Shown here: positions 40,512 to 49,269 of the stretch, in pieces
Position numbering within the stretch: position 1 is the first letter of the stretch
Layout of the letters: each line of letters begins with the position of its first letter
Assembly: GCA_937997345.1 (NCBI GenBank)
Contig: CALKTD010000023.1
Location: 1-64,000, forward strand
Direction of reading: 5' to 3'
From: an uncultured Atopobium sp.
GTDB taxonomy: Bacteria; Actinomycetota; Coriobacteriia; Coriobacteriales; Atopobiaceae
DNA: 64,000 nt
Translations under genes and position numbers: made by a program
Notes under the pieces: generated by a model
Told to the model about the DNA's origin: nothing
Seen by the model: only the letters and a program-made list of their open reading frames with translations
Databases searched by the model: none

Positions 40512-41252
40512 ATGTTTAGGAAAAGAGAAAGATTTGAGCGCAGCGATGTTCCGCGTGAGAATCCTTATACCAACGTGATTGGCCTTGCCGTAATTGCCAT
40601 TGTTGCCGTGCTTGTAGGCATAGTTGTTGTTACTATTTGGGACCGCGTTCAACTTGAGTCTCACCTGGGAGATCATGGGCTTAACAAGGCTGTAAAGAGC
40701 CAGAGCGTTTCAGGCAATCCAGACGGTACTACACAATCTGATGATGACTTTCTTACCTATGCCGTTATCAGCACAAATTCGCTCAAGGCAGGGGAGTCAA
40801 CGCTTCAGTCTGTACAGCTTTTGGTTATTGATCGCACGCAGGGAACCGGCCATATAGTGTCTATTCCTACTGATGTTTATGCAGAAGTAGATTCAAACGC
40901 TAAAACACTGGCAGATATTTATAAAGATGACGGCCAGAGTGCTTTTGTTAGCGCACTTGCTTCTATCACCAATATTAAGATTACGCACGTTATCATTGCC
41001 ACAGATGATGTGTGGGAGAAAATCTCGGCACTTTCTGGTTCGGGCGCTCGCTCACTGGTAAGCAATGCTTCCAGCCTATTGTCTTCAATGATTACCGATA
41101 TGAAGCCCAATCAGCTTCTTGAGCTTGCAGAGATTGTGCAGCCAATTGGCGTGTCTAATCTTGAGCACGATGAAGCTCCTGTTGTTGAAGGTTCAAGTGG
41201 CGCTACCGTTGACGCTACGGCCTTAGGAAAGCTTGTTGGCATGCTCGTATAG
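40512..41252 (+). CDS. Membrane-anchored protein with a degenerate LCP-like domain
   Basis: A 246-residue protein. A cytoplasmic basic stretch is followed by one membrane helix (about 22-44) and an extracellular region. GHIVSIPTDVYAEV, LADIYKDDGQSAFVSALASI and HVIIATDDVWEKI echo LytR-CpsA-Psr proteins that attach glycopolymers to peptidoglycan. The key Arg of the usual SIPRD motif is Thr here and the later Arg residues are not apparent, so catalysis is doubtful. ATG 40512 follows AGGGAG. Its neighbours are glycosyltransferases, which fits a wall-polymer role, but this is inference. Confidence 0.6.
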   Translation: MFRKRERFERSDVPRENPYTNVIGLAVIAIVAVLVGIVVVTIWDRVQLESHLGDHGLNKAVKSQSVSGNPDGTTQSDDDFLTYAVISTNSLKAGESTLQSVQLLVIDRTQGTGHIVSIPTDVYAEVDSNAKTLADIYKDDGQSAFVSALASITNIKITHVIIATDDVWEKISALSGSGARSLVSNASSLLSSMITDMKPNQLLELAEIVQPIGVSNLEHDEAPVVEGSSGATVDATALGKLVGMLV

Positions 41253-41382
41253 ACGTTATGGGTGTTGTGTGTAGCGCTGTCCCTACAAAACAGGTCAGAT
41301 GTCCACATAACAGCAGCTAAACACGTTGTGTGGAGAGATTTTGATAGAATAAAAATGACTTTTTAATTCACTTTTTATAGGT

Positions 41383-41412
41383 AAACTGGTATCTAAAATT
41401 TAGGACCAGTTT
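41383..41412. promoter_or_regulatory. Long palindrome next to a ribosome site
   Basis: AAACTGGT (41383-41390) plus CTAAA (41393-41397) mirror TTTAG (41399-41403) plus ACCAGTTT (41405-41412). The arms end directly at GGGGG, the ribosome site of the glycosyltransferase gene. It could be an operator or an mRNA hairpin that hides the site. Confidence 0.55.
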
Positions 41413-41424
41413 GGGGGATGTGGA

Positions 41425-42465
41425 ATGCACGAGCGCTCATACAATCCACATATGATTTCGGTTCTCATGGCCGCTGATAATGATGCTGATGCTATTAGAA
41501 CGGTAATTAGGCAACTTCAAGAGCAGACATACCCTCATTGGGAGCTCATCATTGTTGACAACAGCTCCGATCCCCAGATTGCCCGTATGTTAGATAACCT
41601 TGCAAATCAAGAACCTCGTTTAGATGTCTTGTGTCAATCGGGCATTAGCCATTTTGTTGCGCTTGAGATTGCTCAGGGTCGTGCTCGCGGAGCCTATACG
41701 CTTACCACTGAGCCTTCTTATAGGTTTAATTCCCACGTTTTGCAGGAGCTTTATTCTGTAGCTACCGCTTTGGGTCCTGTTAGTTCACCTAAAGCGGCTG
41801 ATATTGTTATTGCGCACATGAAAACTGCCAATGCGCCTATGGAATGCAAAAAGGCTTTTGGTTCAAAAGCTTCTGCATTGTTGCAGGTATTTGACGAGTC
41901 GCAGCTTCCTTATTTGACGTCTATGAGCGGAAAACTGTGCTCAACGCGCATTTTGACCGAGATTAAGCATGAGCCAGAAACTGATGGCGAGTGCAATTTT
42001 GTTGGCTATTGCTTTGAGATTGCAAAACATGTTACGTACGCCCCAGAAGCAATTTTTGTTGATGTACCAGCGGAATCTTCTGAGGAAGAAAAAACTATTG
42101 CCGCTTCTATGGACAAACTTACTCAGGAGCGTCAGGCGCTCATGGCTCTCACCAGACATCTTGGCTTTGCAAACTCTAAAAAAGTTCAAAAGTTGATTAG
42201 TCGTTACCTGATCAGCAAACTTCTTAAAAGCATGTATCCTGCGTTCAATGGAGAATCCCAGCTCAGTCATGAGGAAAAAGAAAACTTCATCGTCAAGATT
42301 CTTTCTAATCCTGTAGCGTACCTTATTGTCACTGAAGCAACTTCTCCACGACTGGTAGCTCATGCCTTACTTGGTGCTATTTTGTCTACCACAACACGAG
42401 CTCGCTATGCCTATGTACGCAGAGCCGTATGGTATGCACGTTTTATGCGCATTTCACTTGTATAA
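41425..42465 (+). CDS. GT2-type glycosyltransferase-like protein lacking a clear DxD
   Basis: A 346-residue protein. Residues 9-90 resemble the GT-A nucleotide-binding half of family 2 (MISVLMAADNDADAIRTVIRQLQEQTYPHWELIIVDNSSD). At the place of the usual metal-binding DxD there is YTLTTEPSYRFNS, with no Asp pair. The C-terminal half is helical and I do not recognise it. GGGGGATG precedes the ATG. It may be a catalytically dead partner or use another metal site. Confidence 0.55.
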   Translation: MHERSYNPHMISVLMAADNDADAIRTVIRQLQEQTYPHWELIIVDNSSDPQIARMLDNLANQEPRLDVLCQSGISHFVALEIAQGRARGAYTLTTEPSYRFNSHVLQELYSVATALGPVSSPKAADIVIAHMKTANAPMECKKAFGSKASALLQVFDESQLPYLTSMSGKLCSTRILTEIKHEPETDGECNFVGYCFEIAKHVTYAPEAIFVDVPAESSEEEKTIAASMDKLTQERQALMALTRHLGFANSKKVQKLISRYLISKLLKSMYPAFNGESQLSHEEKENFIVKILSNPVAYLIVTEATSPRLVAHALLGAILSTTTRARYAYVRRAVWYARFMRISLV

Positions 42466-42558
42466 GCTGCAGCGACATATAAGTAGCATCAAAATTTGAG
42501 CGTGTGATTTTAGAGTAGCCTGGCAATTTGTGTTTAGAGCTAGTCTTTAAAGCCAGCT

Positions 42559-43725
42559 TTAGTGCCTGTCCATGAGCGACTTAAACGTCTGTGCTATACC
42601 GTCATTTTTGACGCGGAAGAATCCCTCTTTGGCTAGATATGCATAGCGTGCAAACTTGTCATCTTTTGGCAAAGCAATGCCTTGCACTTGCGCAAAGAAA
42701 GCTTTCCCAGAGCTTGAGATTGCCGGGTTTTCAAATACGCGCTTTGCATCCATACGCGCAAAACTCTTGGCGAGAAGATCGTGCACTTCTGAGTCAGCCT
42801 CACCTGCAGCATCATGTTCTTCTCGCCAGGTAAGCGCGTCTTTTGTAAGTAGCGCATAGTTGATACCACGCAGTGTGAGCGCGTTGAGCACTACGTCTGA
42901 GGTGATGTTGCGTGCGTCCACAACATCCATCATGTCGTTCCAGCGCTCAAGCGGAATTTTAGGTTGACGCTGCGCAAAGGTAGCGGCTTCCGCATAGCCA
43001 TTCTCGCGATAGTTGTAGAGCGCAGAGTCTGTGTACACCAGTCGAGCTCCGCAGCAATGCGAGGCAATGAGGAAGGGGTTATCTACCCAGCCTGCACCAG
43101 GGATTTCTTTGAAGTTGATGTTGTTCTGGGTCAAGAATTCCTTGCGATAGAGTGCCGTCCAAATGGCTGGATGGTGTAACAGAAGCTGTGCCATCTGATC
43201 AATTAAACAAGGCTGTAGCTTGGGTTTAACGCGGCCCTTATAAGCGCAGGGAACTCTGTACTCGGCAGCGCCGGCAGCTCCTTTGAACTGCGACTTTGCT
43301 CCTGCTCGGCCGTTTTTCTGGTTACCAAACACGCGCCAATAGGTAGAGCGGGCAATATCTACTTGGCCTTCTCCATCATTTGCCTGGATAAGATCAACAA
43401 GCTCTTGAACCATGGTTGGCTCAAGGTAATCGTCAGGCTCAACTATACCCACCCATGAGCCGTGAGCTGCGGCAATGCCACGATTACATGTTGCTCCGTA
43501 GCCCTCATTTTCTTTGTCAATGATGACAATACGTCCATCACGGGCAGCATATGCTTTCAAAAGAGCTAAAGACGAGTCTGTTGAGCCATCGTTTAAGCAG
43601 ATAATCTCCAGGTTTGTGTAGCTCTGCGATTGAATACTTGCTAGGCATTGCTCCAGATAGTCTGCAACGTTGTATATGGGCACAACAAGAGAAACCAAAG
43701 GTTGGTGGTTTTGAGCGTGACTCAT
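42559..43725 (-). CDS. Family 2 glycosyltransferase
   Basis: A 388-residue protein on the minus strand, starting at 43725 behind AAAGGAG. The GT2 fold is clear: LVSLVVPIYNVADYLEQCLASIQSQSYTNLEIICLNDGSTDSS, then VGIVEPDDYLEP, where EPDD (96-99) is the metal-binding motif. The C-terminal part contains HPAIWTALYRKEFL, typical of wall and capsule glycosyltransferases. It diverges from the next gene over a 73-base shared control region. The donor and acceptor cannot be told. Confidence 0.88.
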   Translation of the reverse strand: MSHAQNHQPLVSLVVPIYNVADYLEQCLASIQSQSYTNLEIICLNDGSTDSSLALLKAYAARDGRIVIIDKENEGYGATCNRGIAAAHGSWVGIVEPDDYLEPTMVQELVDLIQANDGEGQVDIARSTYWRVFGNQKNGRAGAKSQFKGAAGAAEYRVPCAYKGRVKPKLQPCLIDQMAQLLLHHPAIWTALYRKEFLTQNNINFKEIPGAGWVDNPFLIASHCCGARLVYTDSALYNYRENGYAEAATFAQRQPKIPLERWNDMMDVVDARNITSDVVLNALTLRGINYALLTKDALTWREEHDAAGEADSEVHDLLAKSFARMDAKRVFENPAISSSGKAFFAQVQGIALPKDDKFARYAYLAKEGFFRVKNDGIAQTFKSLMDRH

Positions 43726-43798
43726 CTAAACTCCTTTTGATTGCTGCTTTATACTATATAGGCATCAACCCACTCACGAAGTTACATTTTGAGGAAAT

Positions 43799-44788
43799 AT
43801 GAAGCGCACCGCTCTTGTCATAGTTACCTTTAAACGCCAGGAACTGCTTTCCAACCTGCTTAATTCTATTACGCAGCTCACGCAGGCTCCATGGCGCATC
43901 ATTGTTGTGGACAACGAGAACTCCTCTGAGACGTCCTCGCTTGTGTCTGAGTTTTCCGAGAAGGTCAAAACCATGTGGGGAGAAACCACCGAAGATCCTG
44001 ATGCTCACGGTGGCACTAATCGCGTGTGTTATGTACCTATGGAGCAAAACACTGGCGGTTCCGGCGGCTTCTCTGAGGGTGTGCGTGTAGGCTATGAGCT
44101 GGGTGCTGAGTGGTTCTGGGTTATGGACGATGACGTAGCCGTGCTGCCTGATGGTCTTGATAAGCTTGACGCATGGTCAGACAAAGCGGAGGTTATTCAA
44201 GGTCAGCGCTACGATTTTGATGGCGGTCCTTTCTTCTGGCAGTATCGCTTTAGCACTGCCTTGGGCATCTATAATCCGCTGGCAAAGGCTGGCTTTGACG
44301 GTGTGCCTTATCGTGAGTGCAATGTTATGTGCTTTGAGGGTGCTTGCTTTAAGCGTTCTGTAGTGCAGAAGATTGGTCTACCTGATGCGCGCTTCTTTAT
44401 CTATTGGGACGATGCTTTGTATGGTTATTTAGCCAGCAAGGTAACGCAGCCTATTTTGATTTCAGACTTTGTCCTTTCAAGATGTCGAGAAGTTCCTGGT
44501 CAGAGTATTGGTTCTGTGCGCCAGCTTAATTCAACCTCTGATATGACGCGCTACTACATCACACGTAACCGCGGCTATATTGCCCGTTACTTCCAAGTTC
44601 ATGGTGATTACAATCCTGTGCTCTTTGGTGTTGGTACTGCGCTGACCTTTGCAAAAGAGATTATTCGACTCATTTTGGTAGATAGAGCGCACTTCTCGTC
44701 TGGCCTTTCTCGCCTTATAAAAGGCTGGAAGGATGCACGCCTTATCTATAAAGATGCAACCTGGCGTCCACAGCCTCCATTAGATTAG
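43799..44788 (+). CDS. GlfT-like family 2 glycosyltransferase
   Basis: A 329-residue enzyme resembling the galactofuranosyl/rhamnosyl transferases of actinobacterial wall glycans. It has NTGGSGGFSEGVR (84-96), WFWVMDDDV with DDD at 110-112, and FFIYWDDALYG, which matches the acceptor-site WDD region in that group. The end contains YYITRNRGYI, also seen there. A terminator follows. It fits the wall-glycan neighbourhood; galactofuranose as donor is inference. Confidence 0.85.
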   Translation: MKRTALVIVTFKRQELLSNLLNSITQLTQAPWRIIVVDNENSSETSSLVSEFSEKVKTMWGETTEDPDAHGGTNRVCYVPMEQNTGGSGGFSEGVRVGYELGAEWFWVMDDDVAVLPDGLDKLDAWSDKAEVIQGQRYDFDGGPFFWQYRFSTALGIYNPLAKAGFDGVPYRECNVMCFEGACFKRSVVQKIGLPDARFFIYWDDALYGYLASKVTQPILISDFVLSRCREVPGQSIGSVRQLNSTSDMTRYYITRNRGYIARYFQVHGDYNPVLFGVGTALTFAKEIIRLILVDRAHFSSGLSRLIKGWKDARLIYKDATWRPQPPLD

Positions 44789-44793
44789 TTATC

Positions 44794-44821
44794 AAAGCCG
44801 ACAGTTTGTGTCGGCTTTTTT
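44794..44821 (+). terminator. Terminator after the GlfT-like gene
   Basis: AAAGCCGACA (44794-44803) pairs with TGTCGGCTTT (44809-44818), then T-run to 44821. Confidence 0.92.
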
Positions 44822-45030
44822 AATCCCCAAACGCTCAACAAAAGTGAGCACTGAGTGGCGAATTGTGACGCATTTGTGAAAGGCGATGAATGCCTACATA
44901 CAAAAAATCGAATTACTTTTTGACCATTAATAAATTTTGTAATTAGCGAAGTTTCTAGCTAATTTTCTACCTGCAGAGATATTGGTTGCCGCAACGTGTC
45001 AATACATAATTTTGTATTCGTGTGGAAATT
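44822..45030. other. Gap upstream of nrdD
   Basis: No gene is seen. It is AT-rich. AATTAGC (44941-44947) and GCTAATT (44958-44964) form a seven-pair inverted repeat with no T-run. Confidence 0.4.
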
Positions 45031-45078
45031 TTACAATATATTGTTATAGTTCTCGAACCCAAACACTATAAGTTGTGG
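45031..45078. promoter_or_regulatory. Pair of NrdR boxes at the nrdDG promoter
   Basis: Box 1, TTACAATATATTGTTA (45031-45046), and box 2, ACACTATAAGTTGTGG (45063-45078), match the NrdR consensus acaCwAtATaTwGtgt at 12 and 13 of 16 positions by my count. Centres are 32 bases apart, three helical turns, as known for NrdR pairs. TTGTTA (45041) and CACTAT (45064) with 17-base spacing could be the promoter, overlapped by both boxes. NrdR represses nrd genes when dATP is high. Confidence 0.8.
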
Positions 45079-45211
45079 CATAGTAGTTCCCATCACACAA
45101 GCGGGTTCCCAATCACTTCGCTTAGGCAAAAGCTTAGGAACCGCAGTGATAATCCAATTAAACACGCATGAAAGCGTTGCTTTCACCAACGTTTGTTCAA
45201 GGAGTTTGCAC

Positions 45212-47434
45212 ATGAAGATTATCAAGCGCAATGGCTCAGAGGTCACCTTCGAGGTTGAGAAGATTGTTAACGCAATCGCTAAGGCTAACGCAGAGGTCCC
45301 TGAGGATCAGCGCCTGACTGAGCGTGAGATTCAGTTTGCTTCTCTCAACGTTACCGATGAGTGTGAGAAGGCTGGACACACCGTCACCGTCGAGGAGGTC
45401 CAGGACCTTGTCGAGGATCAGCTCATGGCTCTTGACCGCTTTGAGGTTGCTCGTAAGTACATCATTTACCGCTACATCCAGAACCAGAAGCGTCATAAGA
45501 ACACCACTGATGACAAGATTCTGTCTCTGATTGAGTGCAACAACGAGGAAGTCAAGCAGGAGAACTCCAACAAGAACCCTACCGTTGTTTCTGTTCAGCG
45601 TGACTACATGGCTGGTGAGGTTTCTAAGGACCTCGTTCAGCGTGAGCTTCTTCCAGAGGACATTGTTGCTGCTCACAATGAGGGTCTCATCCACTTCCAC
45701 GATTCCGATTACTTTGCACAGCACATGCACAACTGTGACCTCATTAACCTTGATGACATGCTGCAGAACGGCACTGTTATCTCCGGTACTCTGATCGAGC
45801 GTCCACACAGCTTCTCCACTGCATGCAACATTGCAACTCAGATCATTGCTCAGGTAGCATCCTGTCAGTACGGTGGTCAGTCCATCTCCCTGGCTCACCT
45901 TGCTCCTTTTGTTGATGTTTCTCGTAAGAAGATTCGCAAGACCGTTATGGAGGAGATGAACTCCGTTGGTGTTGAGCTCTCTGCTGAGCAGCTCAACGAG
46001 ATGGTTGAGAAGCGCCTTCGTGATGAGGTTTCTCGTGGCGTTCAGACCATTCAGTATCAGGTAGTCACTTTGATGACCACCAACGGTCAGGCTCCTTTCA
46101 TCACCGTCTTCATGTATCTCAACGAGGCAAAGAATGAGCAGGAGAAGCAGGACCTTGCACTCATCATTGAGGAGATGCTCCGTCAGCGTTACCAGGGCGT
46201 AAAGAATGAGGAGGGTGTCTGGATTACTCCTGCATTCCCTAAGCTTATCTACGTTCTTGAAGAGGATAACGTTTACGAGGATTCCAAGTACTACTACCTC
46301 ACTCAGATGGCTGCAAAGTGCACCGCTCGTCGTCTTGTCCCTGACTACATTTCTGAGAAGAAGATGAAGGAGTACAAGCTTTCTAAGGGCGAGAAGGAAG
46401 GCGAGGGTGATACCTTCACCTGCATGGGTTGCCGTTCCTTCCTGACTCCAGACCGTTCTGGTAATGGCTTCAACAACGTTGCTCGCGCAAAGAACTATGA
46501 GCCAAACAAGCCTAAGTACTATGGTCGCTTCAACCAGGGTGTTGTAACCATCAACCTTCCTGACGTTGCTCTTTCTGCTGGTCGCGATATGGACAAGTTC
46601 TGGAAGATCTTTGATGAGCGTCTTGAGCTTTGCCACCGTGCACTTCGTGCTCGTCATGATCGCTTGAAGGGCACTCTGTCCGATGCTGCTCCTATCCTTT
46701 GGCAGTACGGCGCACTTGCTCGCCTGGATAAGGGTGAGGTTATCGATCCACTTCTTTACGGCGGATACTCCACTATCTCCCTTGGTTATGCAGGTCTGTA
46801 CGAGTGCGTTAAGGCTATGACTGGTCACAGCCACACCGACAAAGAGGCAACTCCATTTGCACTCCAGGTTATGCAGCATATGAATGATAAGTGCACCGAG
46901 TGGAAAGAAGCAGAGGATATTGACTATTCCCTCTACGGAACTCCTCTTGAGTCCACTACCTACAAGTTTGCTAAGGCACTTCAGCGCCGCTTTGGTGTTA
47001 TCCCAGGCATTACCGACAAGGGCTACATCACTAACAGCTACCACGTCCACGTTGCAGAAGAGATTGACGCATTCCAGAAGCTTCAGTTTGAGTCTGAGTT
47101 CCAGCGTCTTTCTCCAGGTGGAGCAATCTCTTACGTTGAGGTCCCTAACATGCAGGATAACATTGAGGCTGTTCTCAGTGTTATGCAGTTCATCTACGAC
47201 CACATCATGTACGCAGAGCTCAACACCAAGTCTGACTTCTGCCAGGAGTGCGGTTATGACGGTGAGATTCAGATTGTCGAGGAGGACGGCAAGCTGGTTT
47301 GGGAGTGCCCACACTGTGGCAACCGTGACCAGACCAAGATGAACGTTGCTCGTCGTACTTGCGGCTACATTGGTACCCAGTTCTGGAACCAGGGCCGTAC
47401 CCAGGAGATTAAGGACCGCGTCCTTCACCTCTAA
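45212..47434 (+). CDS. nrdD: Anaerobic ribonucleoside-triphosphate reductase (class III)
   Basis: A 740-residue glycyl-radical enzyme reducing NTPs to dNTPs without oxygen. ATG 45212 follows AAGGAG; the frame is open back to 45146. An ATP-cone (KIIKRNGSEVTFEVEKIVNAIAKAN) opens the protein. CMGCRSFL carries an active-site Cys. The C-terminal zinc site has CQEC and CPHC, and the radical glycine is in RRTCGYIG (G718). nrdG, its activase, follows. Presence fits a strict or facultative anaerobe. Confidence 0.97.
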   Translation: MKIIKRNGSEVTFEVEKIVNAIAKANAEVPEDQRLTEREIQFASLNVTDECEKAGHTVTVEEVQDLVEDQLMALDRFEVARKYIIYRYIQNQKRHKNTTDDKILSLIECNNEEVKQENSNKNPTVVSVQRDYMAGEVSKDLVQRELLPEDIVAAHNEGLIHFHDSDYFAQHMHNCDLINLDDMLQNGTVISGTLIERPHSFSTACNIATQIIAQVASCQYGGQSISLAHLAPFVDVSRKKIRKTVMEEMNSVGVELSAEQLNEMVEKRLRDEVSRGVQTIQYQVVTLMTTNGQAPFITVFMYLNEAKNEQEKQDLALIIEEMLRQRYQGVKNEEGVWITPAFPKLIYVLEEDNVYEDSKYYYLTQMAAKCTARRLVPDYISEKKMKEYKLSKGEKEGEGDTFTCMGCRSFLTPDRSGNGFNNVARAKNYEPNKPKYYGRFNQGVVTINLPDVALSAGRDMDKFWKIFDERLELCHRALRARHDRLKGTLSDAAPILWQYGALARLDKGEVIDPLLYGGYSTISLGYAGLYECVKAMTGHSHTDKEATPFALQVMQHMNDKCTEWKEAEDIDYSLYGTPLESTTYKFAKALQRRFGVIPGITDKGYITNSYHVHVAEEIDAFQKLQFESEFQRLSPGGAISYVEVPNMQDNIEAVLSVMQFIYDHIMYAELNTKSDFCQECGYDGEIQIVEEDGKLVWECPHCGNRDQTKMNVARRTCGYIGTQFWNQGRTQEIKDRVLHL

Positions 47435-47450
47435 GTTTTAAGTACCAGAC

Positions 47451-47490
47451 AAACGAGCAGAAGAGCACTTAAGCCCTTCTGCTCGTTTTT
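47451..47490 (+). terminator. Terminator between nrdD and nrdG
   Basis: AAACGAGCAGAAG (47451-47463) pairs with CTTCTGCTCGTTT (47476-47488), then T. It may lower nrdG expression relative to nrdD. Confidence 0.85.
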
Positions 47491-47547
47491 ATTATCTCTA
47501 TAAGGTAACATCCAAAATATGCGGAAGTTACCCATCAAAGGTTATGT

Positions 47548-48090
47548 ATGAACTATTCAAATATTAAGTTTTCAGATATTGCAAACGGTGTTGGTGTAAG
47601 AACAACCCTGTTTGTTTCAGGCTGCCGCCTGCGCTGTGAAGGCTGCTTTAATTACGAGGCGTGGGATTTCAAGAGCGGCGGAGAGTTTACTCCAGAAGTT
47701 GAGCAAGAGATTATTGACTCTCTTGCTCCTGTCTATATCAATGGTCTTTCCATTCTTGGTGGAGAGCCTTTTGAGCCAGAAAACCAAGAAGGTCTTGTTG
47801 AGTTTGTCGAGAAGGTCAGAGCTACTTATCCACAAAAGAGCATTTGGATGTATTCAGGTCACACCTGGGATCAGTTGACCGAGGGAAAGTGGCACACAGA
47901 GTATACCGATCGCATTTTGTCTTGTATTGATGTTCTTGTAGACGGTCCATGGGTTCAGAGCCTCCACGATATTACCTTGCGTTTTAGAGGCTCTTCCAAC
48001 CAGCGCCTTATTGATGTCCCTAAAACATTAGCTTCAGGAGAGATTACACTTTGGTCCGATGGCCCCATGATGAGCTCTCGTGAGATGTAA
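47548..48090 (+). CDS. nrdG: Anaerobic ribonucleotide reductase activating protein
   Basis: A 180-residue radical SAM activase that installs the glycyl radical on NrdD. The cluster motif FVSGCRLRCEGCFN gives C26-x3-C30-x2-C33. LSILGGEPFEPENQEG is the glycine-rich SAM-binding segment. It is separated from nrdD by a terminator hairpin, so it may depend on read-through or its own weak promoter. Confidence 0.95.
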   Translation: MNYSNIKFSDIANGVGVRTTLFVSGCRLRCEGCFNYEAWDFKSGGEFTPEVEQEIIDSLAPVYINGLSILGGEPFEPENQEGLVEFVEKVRATYPQKSIWMYSGHTWDQLTEGKWHTEYTDRILSCIDVLVDGPWVQSLHDITLRFRGSSNQRLIDVPKTLASGEITLWSDGPMMSSREM

Positions 48091-48107
48091 AAGCTTCTAA
48101 GCGCAAT

Positions 48108-48134
48108 AAAAAAGCCCGCGTCTGCGGGCTTTTT
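48108..48134. terminator. Bidirectional terminator between nrdG and the EamA gene
   Basis: A-rich left arm plus AGCCCGC pairs with GCGGGCT plus a T-rich right arm around GTCT. A on one side and T on the other lets it serve both converging genes. Confidence 0.88.
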
Positions 48135-48162
48135 GTTTTAGGGTCGTGTTGTATATAGAGTT

Positions 48163-49104
48163 TTAGTTTCCTGAAGGGGTTTGGGGCTCTGCGGGTTTCT
48201 CGCCAAGCTCACTGATAAAGATTGCAACGAAGATAACAATAAAGCCCAGGAAAATCGTAGGGGTAATAACTTCAGCAAGGAAGATAACGCCAAAAACTGC
48301 TGCAAAAATGGTATCCAAAGAGATGATAAGTGATGCTTGAACAGGTGCAACAGATTTCTGTGATCGATTTTGTAGTACACCAGTAAGAGCAGTTGCAATG
48401 AAAATGATGTATGCAAGCGCTATCCACGCAGTAGAAGGAATTTGAGAAAAGTTTGGCATAGTTTCAAAACGGAGAGCCCAACCTAGACAAGGAAGAGTGC
48501 TTACACCAAGCTGAACTATGGTAAGTGTAATGATGTCAAGTTTGTGTGAAAGTTCTGCAGTAAGTACAAAAACAAATGCAAAAATAATTGCTGATATTAA
48601 AGCCATTTGTTCGCCGGTACCAAAGGAAAATGAGAAGTCTGTTCCAAGTGAGATAAGACCAATTCCCACAACACACATACAAGCAGCAATAATGCTGGAG
48701 ATATGGGGTCTCTTTTTTGCAATGAGCCAATTGACAAATGGTATCATTGCACAATAGATAGAGGCGATAAAAGCTGTTTTACCCGCTGTAGTGTAGGCAA
48801 GCGCTCCGTTTTGAAGAAGGAATCCAAAGCCATTTAGAATTCCTAAGAGTGCACCAAATTTAAGATGCTTGATATCAAGATTCTTCTTAAGTCTTTTTTT
48901 GAAGATGATTCCAACTACGACAACAGAAAGTGTAAACCGTAAAGTCATCAACCAGGCGGTAGGGATATAGTTGATTGCATCTTTGATGACTACAAAAGAG
49001 CCTCCCCACACAAGGGCACAGAATAAAAGAGCACCTTTCCAGATGAGCGTTTGCGAGGAATTGTGTGTAAGAATATTAGAAGGTGTATGAGCTGGAGATG
49101 ACAC
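48163..49104 (-). CDS. EamA/DMT-family transporter
   Basis: A 313-residue membrane protein on the minus strand with about ten helices in two similar halves, the EamA (drug/metabolite transporter) pattern. Halves begin GALLFCALVWGGSFVVIKDAI and MALISAIIFAFVFVLTAEL. It starts at GTG 49104, preceded by AAAGGA. Family members export amino acids or other small metabolites; the substrate is not predictable. The C-terminal ELGEKPAEPQ codons contain the 13-base motif. Confidence 0.88.
   Translation of the reverse strand: MSSPAHTPSNILTHNSSQTLIWKGALLFCALVWGGSFVVIKDAINYIPTAWLMTLRFTLSVVVVGIIFKKRLKKNLDIKHLKFGALLGILNGFGFLLQNGALAYTTAGKTAFIASIYCAMIPFVNWLIAKKRPHISSIIAACMCVVGIGLISLGTDFSFSFGTGEQMALISAIIFAFVFVLTAELSHKLDIITLTIVQLGVSTLPCLGWALRFETMPNFSQIPSTAWIALAYIIFIATALTGVLQNRSQKSVAPVQASLIISLDTIFAAVFGVIFLAEVITPTIFLGFIVIFVAIFISELGEKPAEPQTPSGN
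48193..48205 (+). repeat. Exact GGGTTTCTCGCCA motif inside the EamA gene
   Basis: Lies in the 3' end of the minus-strand gene, read as Gly-Glu-Lys-Pro on the other strand. Confidence 0.7.
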
Positions 49105-49269
49105 GTATAATCCTTTTTATGCGTATGGTTTTAGTAATTATTCGGGAGAAAGTATACGTGATTTTTACCTAGTTGATGGGATTGCTGCGTCAAAATGTGA
49201 GAAGAAGTATACTTTTCTTTGTCTGAGCAGATTTTATTGTTGCCTCTTTAAGGTACTTTGGGAGACCGT

